This document shows positions 24,767-31,963 of a stretch of 64,000 bases of DNA, piece by piece. Below the pieces are notes generated by a model. The model saw only the letters and a program-made list of their open reading frames with translations, did no database searches and was not told the origin of the DNA. Location of the stretch: NCBI GenBank assembly GCA_016719635.1, contig JADJYT010000016.1:1-64000 (forward strand). The letters run 5' to 3'. This DNA comes from Sphingobacteriales bacterium. GTDB lineage: Bacteria; Bacteroidota; Bacteroidia; Chitinophagales; JADIYW01. The position numbers were made by a program, and so were the translations under genes. Within the stretch, counting starts at the first letter, position 1, and every line of letters starts with the position of its first letter.

Positions 24767-25927
24767 ATGTCAACAGAAATAAAAAACGTAGAATACGGAC
24801 TCGAAAAAATCTTCGAAGGGGCACAAGATTTTCTGCCATTACTCGGGACAGATTATGTCGAGTTATATGTAGGCAACGCTAAACAGGCCGCCCATTACTA
24901 CAAGACTGCTTTCGGTTTTCAGTCGCTCGCGTATGCTGGTTTGGAAACGGGTATCCGTGACAAAGCATCCTATGTGTTGAAACAGGATAAGATACAACTG
25001 GTGCTCACCACACCATTAACATCGGACTCGCCCATCAACATACATTTAGCCAAACACGGCGACGGCGTAAAAGTGATTGCATTGTGGGTGGAAGACGCAA
25101 CTCAGGCATTTAAAGAGACTACAAAGCGTGGTGCAAAACCGTTCATGCAGCCAAGCGTAGAAAAGGACGAACACGGGGAAGTCATCCGTTCCGGTATCTA
25201 TACCTACGGTGAGACCGTCCATATTTTTGTGGAACGCAAAAATTACAACGGCACTTTCTTACCCGGCTATCAGCCCTGGAAATCGGATTACAATCCAACA
25301 TCCGTTGGTTTAAAATTTATCGACCACATGGTGGGTAATGTGGGCTGGGGCGAAATGAACCAATGGGTGAAATGGTATGAAGACGTCTTGGGATTCGTCA
25401 ACTTTCTATCGTTCGACGACAAGCAAATCCATACAGAATATTCCGCACTGATGAGCAAGGTGATGAGCAATGGCAATGGCCGTATCAAATTCCCCATTAA
25501 CGAACCGGCGGAAGGCAAGAAAAGGTCACAGATCGAAGAATACCTGGATTTCTATGAAGGTCCGGGTGTTCAGCACATCGCTGTTGCCACGGATGACATC
25601 ATTTCGACGGTCACCCAGTTGCGCGAACGCGGTGTGGAATTCCTGAGCGCTCCGCCGCATGCATATTATGAAGCAGTACCGGCTCGTTTAAGCGAACATG
25701 TTTCCATGATGAAAGAAGATATCAATGTACTGGAACAACTGGCGATTTTAGTAGACGCAGATGAAGAGGGGTATCTGCTGCAGATCTTTACCAAACCGGT
25801 GGAAGACAGGCCGACCTTATTCTTTGAAATCATACAGCGCATGGGTGCGAAGGGTTTTGGTGCAGGTAATTTCAAGGCATTGTTTGAATCCATTGAAAGA
25901 GAACAGGAAAAGCGTGGAACTCTTTAA
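24767..25927 (+). CDS. hpd: 4-hydroxyphenylpyruvate dioxygenase
   Basis: Turns 4-hydroxyphenylpyruvate into homogentisate with iron and O2. Two vicinal-oxygen-chelate repeats: the N-terminal one starts DYVELYVGNAKQAAHYY, the C-terminal one carries the iron site H187 (IDHMVGNV), H270 (VQHIAVATDD) and E354 (FFEIIQRMG). The C-terminal GAGNFKALFESIEREQ helix, which gates the active site, is present. Length 386 is normal. It sits between hmgA and a MarR regulator on the same strand. Confidence 0.95.
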   Translation: MSTEIKNVEYGLEKIFEGAQDFLPLLGTDYVELYVGNAKQAAHYYKTAFGFQSLAYAGLETGIRDKASYVLKQDKIQLVLTTPLTSDSPINIHLAKHGDGVKVIALWVEDATQAFKETTKRGAKPFMQPSVEKDEHGEVIRSGIYTYGETVHIFVERKNYNGTFLPGYQPWKSDYNPTSVGLKFIDHMVGNVGWGEMNQWVKWYEDVLGFVNFLSFDDKQIHTEYSALMSKVMSNGNGRIKFPINEPAEGKKRSQIEEYLDFYEGPGVQHIAVATDDIISTVTQLRERGVEFLSAPPHAYYEAVPARLSEHVSMMKEDINVLEQLAILVDADEEGYLLQIFTKPVEDRPTLFFEIIQRMGAKGFGAGNFKALFESIEREQEKRGTL

Positions 25928-26028
25928 ATATACAATAAATAAATGAATCCATTAAATAATTATTCCTTGGAAAGATTTGTTTCATACATTATCTCATTGC
26001 CTTATTGCTCAATCATTACATTATAAAA

Positions 26029-26466
26029 ATGAATTTAAACTACGGCTTCATACTGGAATCCACGGCAAAGAAAATAAAACTTGCGCTGCAAAGAAAGTTC
26101 ATCGAACATGAAATGGATATCACCGTTGACCAGTGGGTGGTTCTGCTGGAATTGCATAAACATGGAACCCAGAATCAGGTAACATTGTGTGAACGCTGCT
26201 GTAAAGATGCCCCCACCATCACACGTATCATCGAATTACTGGTAAAGAAAGAGTTGGTGGCACGGGAAAGCTGTAAGGAAGACAGAAGAAAATTCAACAT
26301 TTCCCTCAGCAAGAAAGGAAAGGCACTGGTACAGAGAATCTTACCGGTTATTATCGAATTCCGCAAAAAGGGTTGGGATTGTTTAACAGAGAAGGATGTC
26401 CAGCATTTAGAAAGAATTACTAAAAAAATACAGGATAATTTAACCGTACAAATCTCTGAAAACTGA
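26029..26466 (+). CDS. MarR-family transcriptional regulator
   Basis: A winged-helix regulator of 145 residues. The helix-turn-helix is around 57-85 (TLCERCCKDAPTITRIIELL) followed by the wing with CKEDRRKFNISLSKKG. The start used is the ATG at 26029; a TTG 24 bases upstream is less likely. The stop is one base before fahA, so both are surely co-transcribed. MarR proteins in such clusters usually repress them and release DNA on binding an aromatic ligand; here that is inference. A Cys cluster (C56, C59, C60) at the recognition region is unusual and might sense redox state. Confidence 0.9.
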   Translation: MNLNYGFILESTAKKIKLALQRKFIEHEMDITVDQWVVLLELHKHGTQNQVTLCERCCKDAPTITRIIELLVKKELVARESCKEDRRKFNISLSKKGKALVQRILPVIIEFRKKGWDCLTEKDVQHLERITKKIQDNLTVQISEN

Positions 26467-26467
26467 A

Positions 26468-27694
26468 ATGAACGCTATGACATTACTGGAATCTATACAA
26501 ACTCATCCACATTTTACCTTCCACAACCTACCGTATGGTATTTATTCGACTTCGGTAAAATCAAAAAGAACGGGTGTTGCGATAGGCGATTACATCCTGG
26601 ATGTATCCGCCTTGTTCGAATTGAACTTTTTTCAGAATAGTTTGGCTGAAGATATTTTCCAAAAACAACAACTCAATGATTTTATAGCATTAGGAAGAAC
26701 AACCCACCTGGCTGTACGCAAAAGAATACAGGATGTATTCATGAACAATACTGCATTCGTCGAAGAGCACCAGGCCAAGATACTGGACAAACAAAGCGAT
26801 GCCACCATGTATGTTCCTGTAAAAGTGGGAGATTACACCGATTTCTATTCTTCGGAAGAGCACGCCTCCAATGTGGGTAAAATGTTCCGCCCAACCATGG
26901 AACCGCTGCTGCCCAACTGGAAACACATGCCGATTGCCTATCATGGAAGGAGTTCCTCCATCATCACGACAAATACGCCGGTCAAAAGGCCATACGGACA
27001 GGTATTGAGAGGAGAGGAAGTGATTTATTCACCCTGTCAGACGCTGGATATTGAGATTGAACTTGGATTTATTATTGGGAAAGAGAATCCGCTCGGGACA
27101 CCAATAAATAGTAATGAAGCGGATGATTACATCTTTGGTGCCGTGCTGCTGAACGATTTCTCCGCGCGCGATATCCAACGCTGGGAATATCAGCCGCTCG
27201 GCCCGTTCCTTGGTAAAAACTTTGCCACGTCCATATCACCCTGGGTGGTTACTTTTGAAGCGCTGAAAGAATTTATGACGGATGCGCCGGAACAGACACA
27301 ACGGGTATTGCCTTACCTGCAACAATCTTCCCGAAAGAATTTCGATATCGAAATTCACTTTGAAATCGAAACCCAAAAAAACAAGGCCACTGTCGCCGTC
27401 ACAAACTCAAAATATTTATACTGGACAGCTGAGCAGCAAATCGCACACCATACGGTAAACGGCTGCAACCTGCGCATCGGCGATTTATTGGGGACTGGAA
27501 CCATTTCCGGAACAGACAGGAACAGCTTTGGAAGTTTATTGGAATTAACGTGGAACGGCAAGGAAAAAATAAAGATTGGGGATGAAGAGAGAACTTTCCT
27601 GCAAGATGGCGATACGACAATACTAAGTGGCATTTGCAGAAAAGGTGATATACAAATCGGTTTTGGTGAAGTGAGAAATAAAATATTACCTTAA
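26468..27694 (+). CDS. fahA: Fumarylacetoacetase
   Basis: Last step of tyrosine breakdown: fumarylacetoacetate to fumarate and acetoacetate. The metal and catalytic residues lie at the same spacing as in mouse FAH: D125 and H132 in YTDFYSSEEHASN, E196 and E198 in DIEIELG, D230 in NDFSARD. The N-terminal SH3-like domain is present. 408 residues, near the usual 415-420. Start choice: ATG at 26468 directly after the MarR stop; a second ATG three codons on is possible. Confidence 0.95.
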   Translation: MNAMTLLESIQTHPHFTFHNLPYGIYSTSVKSKRTGVAIGDYILDVSALFELNFFQNSLAEDIFQKQQLNDFIALGRTTHLAVRKRIQDVFMNNTAFVEEHQAKILDKQSDATMYVPVKVGDYTDFYSSEEHASNVGKMFRPTMEPLLPNWKHMPIAYHGRSSSIITTNTPVKRPYGQVLRGEEVIYSPCQTLDIEIELGFIIGKENPLGTPINSNEADDYIFGAVLLNDFSARDIQRWEYQPLGPFLGKNFATSISPWVVTFEALKEFMTDAPEQTQRVLPYLQQSSRKNFDIEIHFEIETQKNKATVAVTNSKYLYWTAEQQIAHHTVNGCNLRIGDLLGTGTISGTDRNSFGSLLELTWNGKEKIKIGDEERTFLQDGDTTILSGICRKGDIQIGFGEVRNKILP

Positions 27695-27764
27695 GTCATT
27701 TCGAGCAAGTCGAGAAATCTTACAATAAAAACAAGACAGGATTTCTCCTGTTGTCTAAATGACA
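27695..27764. repeat. Dispersed palindromic repeat between fahA and phhA
   Basis: The outer arms GTCATTT and AAATGAC are complementary; inside are TCGAGCAAGTCGAGAAATC and GATTTCTC-type sequences and an ACAGGA/TCCTGT pair. A related half-element lies at 28571-28594 after phhA. Confidence 0.7.
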
Positions 27765-27784
27765 GTACAAAAAAATAAAAATCA

Positions 27785-28552
27785 ATGTACGATCTAAAAC
27801 AAGAATACGACCAATACACCGAAGAAGATTTCTTAGTATGGAAATTGCTGTACCAGCGCCAACGGGTATTGCTGCAAAACATGGCGTCGAAAGAGTTTAT
27901 TCGCGGGATGGAGGAAATGCATTTCAGCGACGATAAGATTCCGGATTTCAACCATGTTAATAAGGTACTGGCTGAAACGACAGGTTGGCAGATTGAAGTG
28001 GTACCCGGTTTGATTCCCGATAAGGATTTCTTTGAATTACTGGCAAATAAAAAATTCCCGTCCTCCACCTGGCTGCGCAAACTTGAAAACCTGGACTATC
28101 TCGAAGAACCGGATATGTTCCATGATTGCTTTGCTCACATGCCTTTGCTGACCGAGCAGTTTTTTGTAGACTACCTGCAGGAATTATCCAAGATTGCGTT
28201 AAGGTATATTGATGATGCGCTGGCGATCGAACTGATTGGCCGCATCTATTGGTTTACGGTAGAGTTTGGATTGATAAAGGAAGCCGCAGGCATGCGAATA
28301 TACGGCGCCGGAATCTTATCTTCGAGCGGTGAAAGCATATTTTGCCTCGGTGATAAGGCCAACCGTAAGCCGTTCCATGTGAAAGAAATCATGGAAAAAC
28401 ATTATTACAAAGACCATTTCCAGGACAGGTATTATGTCATAAATACCTACAAAGACCTGTTTGATGCCGTTCCTGAGATAGACAGATTGATGGAGATGGC
28501 GCTGATAAAGATTCCGCATGAAAAGATATTTATGCAACACCGTTGGACCTGA
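27785..28552 (+). CDS. phhA: Phenylalanine 4-hydroxylase (aromatic amino acid hydroxylase)
   Basis: Hydroxylates phenylalanine to tyrosine with tetrahydropterin, iron and O2. The iron ligands are H113 and H118 in MFHDCFAHMP and E160 in WFTVEFGL. YGAGILSSSGE holds the pterin/active-site loop. It is the single-domain bacterial type without a regulatory ACT domain (255 residues). It feeds tyrosine into the pathway encoded next to it. The pterin carbinolamine dehydratase that usually serves it is not in the window. Confidence 0.95.
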   Translation: MYDLKQEYDQYTEEDFLVWKLLYQRQRVLLQNMASKEFIRGMEEMHFSDDKIPDFNHVNKVLAETTGWQIEVVPGLIPDKDFFELLANKKFPSSTWLRKLENLDYLEEPDMFHDCFAHMPLLTEQFFVDYLQELSKIALRYIDDALAIELIGRIYWFTVEFGLIKEAAGMRIYGAGILSSSGESIFCLGDKANRKPFHVKEIMEKHYYKDHFQDRYYVINTYKDLFDAVPEIDRLMEMALIKIPHEKIFMQHRWT

Positions 28553-28570
28553 ATCTGTAAATAGAATGAT

Positions 28571-28594
28571 ATTTCTCACTACGTTCGAAATGAC
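28571..28594. repeat. Half element of the fahA-phhA repeat family
   Basis: ATTTCTCACTACGTTCGAAA followed by TGACAT carries the ATTTCTC and CGAAATGAC words of the repeat at 27695-27764 in one arm only. Confidence 0.5.
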
Positions 28595-28747
28595 ATGAAA
28601 AAACAAACACTCAAACGTATAAAATCGAGCATACGCAAAAAACAAATCAAAGATGGATTTTTTGACGGCAGATTTGCGCCGAAAGTGCAACCTGATAAAA
28701 AGAAGGTGCAGAATAAAAAATTGTGCAGATTGAAAATAACTTTTTGA
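28595..28747 (+). CDS. Possible 50-residue basic protein in the aromatic cluster
   Basis: An open frame of 50 codons starting ATG AAA AAA CAA, between phhA and the flavin-reductase gene. The product has a net charge well above +10 and one Cys. The middle reads IKDGFFDGRFAPKV then a Lys-rich tail; the order (acidic-Phe turn, then basic V, then KKK) loosely recalls the ribosome rescue factor ArfA, but the match is weak and could be chance. The start codon overlaps the half repeat. It could be a small ribosome- or nucleic-acid-associated protein, or not a gene. Confidence 0.35.
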   Translation: MKKQTLKRIKSSIRKKQIKDGFFDGRFAPKVQPDKKKVQNKKLCRLKITF

Positions 28748-28779
28748 AAAATAAATAATTGAAATACATGGCCAATAGA

Positions 28780-28795
28780 CTATGTGTCTATGTGT
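28780..28795. repeat. 16-bp dispersed word, inverted copy of 16999-17014
   Basis: CTATGTGTCTATGTGT is the exact reverse complement of the word before purE. It lies 15 bases before the flavin-reductase start. Confidence 0.7.
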
Positions 28796-28810
28796 TTAAA
28801 AAAAAATTAA

Positions 28811-29674
28811 ATGAAAACAATTATACCAAAAGAAACCGGCTTAAAGGAAATATCTAATTTTTTCACATCTGCCATTATACCGCGTCCCATTGCATTTGTC
28901 AGTACCGTCGATGAAAACGGCACCCCGAATTTAAGCCCGTTTTCCTTTTTCAATGTATTCAGCTCGGACCCTCCGGTTCTTGTCTTTTCACCGGCAAAAA
29001 GCGCGCTGACCGGTAAACAAAAAGATACCTACTACAATATTAAAGCTGTACCGGAATGCGTCATCCATATTGCGAATTATGCGATGGCAGAACAGTTGTC
29101 TGTAACAAGCGGCGCTTATCCTGCAGGGGTGAATGAATTTATCAAAGGTGGTTTCGCGGAAGAGCAATCCACGTTGGTCAAACCTCCGCGCATCAAGGAG
29201 GCGCCGATTGCCTTTGAATGTAAAGTGAACCAGGTGGTAGAGCTGGGAGACAAAGGCGGTTCGGGCAATCTGATGATTTGTGAAATCCTGATGATACATG
29301 TGGATGAAAATATCCTGGATGAAAAAGGCAATGTCATTGCCGAAAAGCTAGACCCGATTGCACGTCTGGGGTACAACAATTATGTGCGTTTTACCAAAGA
29401 AGCTATTTTCGAAACACCCAAGCCATTGAAGTCATACGGCGTGGGCGTGGATGCCATTCCGCAATGGATAAAAGATGAGCGGGTTTTAGATGGCAATGAA
29501 CTGGGCAAACTCGCCAGCATTGCAGAGATCCCCAACAAAGAAGATATCAAACAGGATGCAGAATTAGCAGAACTAATCACCGAATACAAAGACCAAAGCA
29601 TTAATGAACTTAAACGTTTATTGAGCGAAAATAAGATTAAGGAAGCCTGGTGGGTGTTATTAAATTTAGAATAG
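28811..29674 (+). CDS. Flavin reductase-like domain protein
   Basis: The FMN-binding split-barrel of the DIM6/NTAB family spans about residues 10-200: PRPIAFVSTVDENGTPNLSPFS near 24-45 binds FMN, with SALTGKQKDTYYNI and the PIAFECKV region following. The last 80 residues are a helical extension not needed for the fold. It may supply reduced flavin to an oxygenase or act on its own substrate. The location at the end of the aromatic cluster suggests an auxiliary role there, but no flavin-dependent monooxygenase is nearby. Confidence 0.82.
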   Translation: MKTIIPKETGLKEISNFFTSAIIPRPIAFVSTVDENGTPNLSPFSFFNVFSSDPPVLVFSPAKSALTGKQKDTYYNIKAVPECVIHIANYAMAEQLSVTSGAYPAGVNEFIKGGFAEEQSTLVKPPRIKEAPIAFECKVNQVVELGDKGGSGNLMICEILMIHVDENILDEKGNVIAEKLDPIARLGYNNYVRFTKEAIFETPKPLKSYGVGVDAIPQWIKDERVLDGNELGKLASIAEIPNKEDIKQDAELAELITEYKDQSINELKRLLSENKIKEAWWVLLNLE

Positions 29675-29675
29675 A

Positions 29676-30053
29676 TTATTGATTTACTACCTTAACCTGC
29701 CATGCACCGAAGCCCACGCACCAGATATTGATAAACGCATTTATGATACCATCAGCCACACCTACGGTGTACATGCCATTTAGGATATTAAAGCTGAAAT
29801 CACAAAGCCCTAAGAAAATCATGGCACCGGCTGCCATCAACGTGTAGTTTTTCCACTGGTCGTTTGTTCTGTTAAAATATGCCCGCAAAAGCAATATGCA
29901 CAGGAAAGCATCCGGCAATGGGAAACTGTGCTCAAACTTGGTGTAATAAGCTGGATAGGCTGGATTCTCAAACCCCACTAAAAAGAAAATCGTCCAGAAT
30001 AGAATCAGTCCGATAGCCGTAAGCAGTTGTAATACCTGTGTAGACTTCTTCAT
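29676..30053 (-). CDS. Hypothetical four-helix membrane protein
   Basis: A 125-residue protein with four predicted hydrophobic helices (about 10-27, 47-60, 71-90, 97-118). I do not recognise a named family. Its start lies one base after the stop of the SDR gene at 30055-30870, and that gene lies seven bases after the epimerase-like gene, so the three probably form one transcript (31891 to 29676). The role may relate to the lipid reaction of its partners. Confidence 0.75.
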   Translation of the reverse strand: MKKSTQVLQLLTAIGLILFWTIFFLVGFENPAYPAYYTKFEHSFPLPDAFLCILLLRAYFNRTNDQWKNYTLMAAGAMIFLGLCDFSFNILNGMYTVGVADGIINAFINIWCVGFGAWQVKVVNQ

Positions 30054-30054
30054 A

Positions 30055-30870
30055 TTATTTCTTCTGTGCCTTATTTATACTGCTGTTCATGATCCAGTCA
30101 ATCAGCCACGGAAAAAAACGTTTGATGATACGGGTCATCTTGCCGTCAAATCCCGGAATGATCAGGAATGATTTTTTCTGCATCTCCTTAAGAACGGTTG
30201 TAGCAACAAACTCCGGTTTCAGCAGGGTCGCCTTACCGCCGATAGCTTTTGTTTCTTCCGGTTTGTTTTTATTCTCCGCCTCAAAACCCGGCGTATCCGT
30301 ATCCGGCGGACAAAGCACCTGCACTTTTATATTGTATCGTTTCAGTTCGCTGCGCAGGGCTTCGGAAAAACCGATAATGCCGAATTTTGTCATGTAATAG
30401 TCCGCATACCCGAACACACCGAGAAATCCGGCGATGGAAGAGGTATTGACGATTTGCCCGCCCCTTTCCTTCATATACGGAACCATCGTGTACACGGAGT
30501 TCCAGGTAGAATACAGATTTGTCTTAATGGTTTTATCAAAGATATCAAACGTGATATTTTCAAAATAATCCGGCTGTGCGATTCCAACACAGTTCACCAA
30601 TATATCCGGCACTTTATGTTCCTGTATGGCTTTTTCAAAGACAGTTTTAGTATCATCCGGATCGGATGTGTCCACTGAATAAAAACAAACTGTTTGAGCA
30701 GCATCTACCGCCACTTGTTTAATTTCATGGACAGCTTGCTCTAATTTAGAAACCGTTCTTGCAAAGACTACGACATGGCTCCCTTCTTTGGCGAATGCTT
30801 TTGCAATTGCCAGTCCGATACCGGTGGAACCGCCGGTGACAAAAGCCGTTTTATCCTGATAAAATCCCAT
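30055..30870 (-). CDS. SDR oxidoreductase resembling 3-ketodihydrosphingosine reductase
   Basis: Short-chain dehydrogenase with cofactor loop TGGSTGIG at 12-19, the NTSS serine at 144-145 and the YxxxK pair Y158/K162. What sets it apart is LCPPDTDTPGFEAENKNKP at 187-205, the signature I know from eukaryotic and bacterial 3-ketodihydrosphingosine reductases, and a hydrophobic, Trp-rich C-terminal segment (RFFPWLIDWIM) that could touch the membrane. The reaction would reduce 3-ketosphinganine to sphinganine with NADPH. No serine palmitoyltransferase gene is in the window, so the call rests on motifs. Confidence 0.78.
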   Translation of the reverse strand: MGFYQDKTAFVTGGSTGIGLAIAKAFAKEGSHVVVFARTVSKLEQAVHEIKQVAVDAAQTVCFYSVDTSDPDDTKTVFEKAIQEHKVPDILVNCVGIAQPDYFENITFDIFDKTIKTNLYSTWNSVYTMVPYMKERGGQIVNTSSIAGFLGVFGYADYYMTKFGIIGFSEALRSELKRYNIKVQVLCPPDTDTPGFEAENKNKPEETKAIGGKATLLKPEFVATTVLKEMQKKSFLIIPGFDGKMTRIIKRFFPWLIDWIMNSSINKAQKK

Positions 30871-30877
30871 GTATTAT

Positions 30878-31891
30878 CTATTTCTGTTTTAGTGCGGCGA
30901 AATTCTGCTGTTTCAGCCAGACCATGGTTCTCCGAAAACCTTCCCTGTAGGATATTTTAGGGTCCCATCCTAATTCCTTTTCTGCCTTGGCAATGGAAAA
31001 TTTCAATCTCGACCCCAGGTTTTTTACGGTATAGGTGGTCAGCAACGGCCTGTCTTTCTTGTTGAATAATTTGCCAAAGAATTCCATCAGGATAGCCACC
31101 AGATAAGCCAGTCCGTATGGAATATGCATCGTCACTTCTTTCCCTCCGATCTCTCTGGCAATACTATTGGTAAATTCTTCCAGCGTGGTGCTTTCGCCGT
31201 CATGGACCAGGTATCCATTGCCAATCGCACGCTCATCCTCGGATATCAGCATCAGCAAATCCACCAGATTCTCCACATAGGTAGGCCAGACAATTGCGTT
31301 CTTGCGCATGAACACCATCTCTTTCTTCAGGATGGCATCTGCCAGATGCGGTACAAACGTCTTATCACCGGGACCGAATATCCAGCAGGGATATACCATC
31401 GTGACCGGCAGTCCTTTTTCCGTATAATAATTCCAGGCAACTTCTTCCGCCGCCAGTTTGGTATCGGGATAAGGTTCATTCCAGGGTTTGAGTGGAAAGG
31501 TTTCATCCATCACTTCTGATTCATCCAATCCGAACACATCATTGGTGCTGATTTTCACCAGACGATAAACCTTAGCCTCCACACAGGCCTTGCATACGTT
31601 CTCCGTACCCGCAATCATCACCTGTTCAAAGACTTCCCGTTTACCCCAATCCGAAACAAATGCCGCACAGTGGAAAACAACATCTATGTCATCTGATATG
31701 GCTCTTCGCACATCTTCATAATTACGAATATCCCCAAAAACCACTTCCACTTTTTTGTTTTCGAGCTGCGGCAAAGCAGGATCATTCGGCAGTACGAGTG
31801 CGCGGACAACATTCCCAGCAGCCAGGTTCGCGTTTACCAGATGCGTTCCGACAAAACCGGTTGCGCCTGTAATGAGTACTTTCTTGGACAT
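30878..31891 (-). CDS. NAD(P)-dependent epimerase/dehydratase-like (extended SDR, 3-beta-HSD type)
   Basis: Extended SDR: TGATGFVG at 8-15 binds the cofactor, an STND and a YPDTK pair give the active site. The C-terminal substrate region has a hydrophobic helix (LAYLVAILMEFFGKLF), as in 3-beta-hydroxysteroid dehydrogenases and related enzymes of lipid or polyprenoid substrates. It is first gene of a probable three-gene transcript with the ketosphinganine-reductase-like SDR. A perfect inverted repeat lies two bases before its ATG. Substrate unknown. Confidence 0.82.
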   Translation of the reverse strand: MSKKVLITGATGFVGTHLVNANLAAGNVVRALVLPNDPALPQLENKKVEVVFGDIRNYEDVRRAISDDIDVVFHCAAFVSDWGKREVFEQVMIAGTENVCKACVEAKVYRLVKISTNDVFGLDESEVMDETFPLKPWNEPYPDTKLAAEEVAWNYYTEKGLPVTMVYPCWIFGPGDKTFVPHLADAILKKEMVFMRKNAIVWPTYVENLVDLLMLISEDERAIGNGYLVHDGESTTLEEFTNSIAREIGGKEVTMHIPYGLAYLVAILMEFFGKLFNKKDRPLLTTYTVKNLGSRLKFSIAKAEKELGWDPKISYREGFRRTMVWLKQQNFAALKQK

Positions 31892-31893
31892 AC

Positions 31894-31916
31894 ACTAAAA
31901 TTAGTTTAATTTTAGT
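31894..31916. promoter_or_regulatory. Perfect 10-bp inverted repeat in the divergent epimerase/fhs gap
   Basis: ACTAAAATTA (31894-31903) and TAATTTTAGT (31907-31916) are perfectly complementary around GTT. It starts two bases upstream of the epimerase-like ATG, and the fhs ATG is 47 bases away in the other direction. Its symmetry and place suit an operator for one or both genes; a start-codon hairpin is the other reading. Confidence 0.5.
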
Positions 31917-31963
31917 TTTTAAAGAAGAAAACACTCATTTTTGATATTCATATTCTCCGTTAC

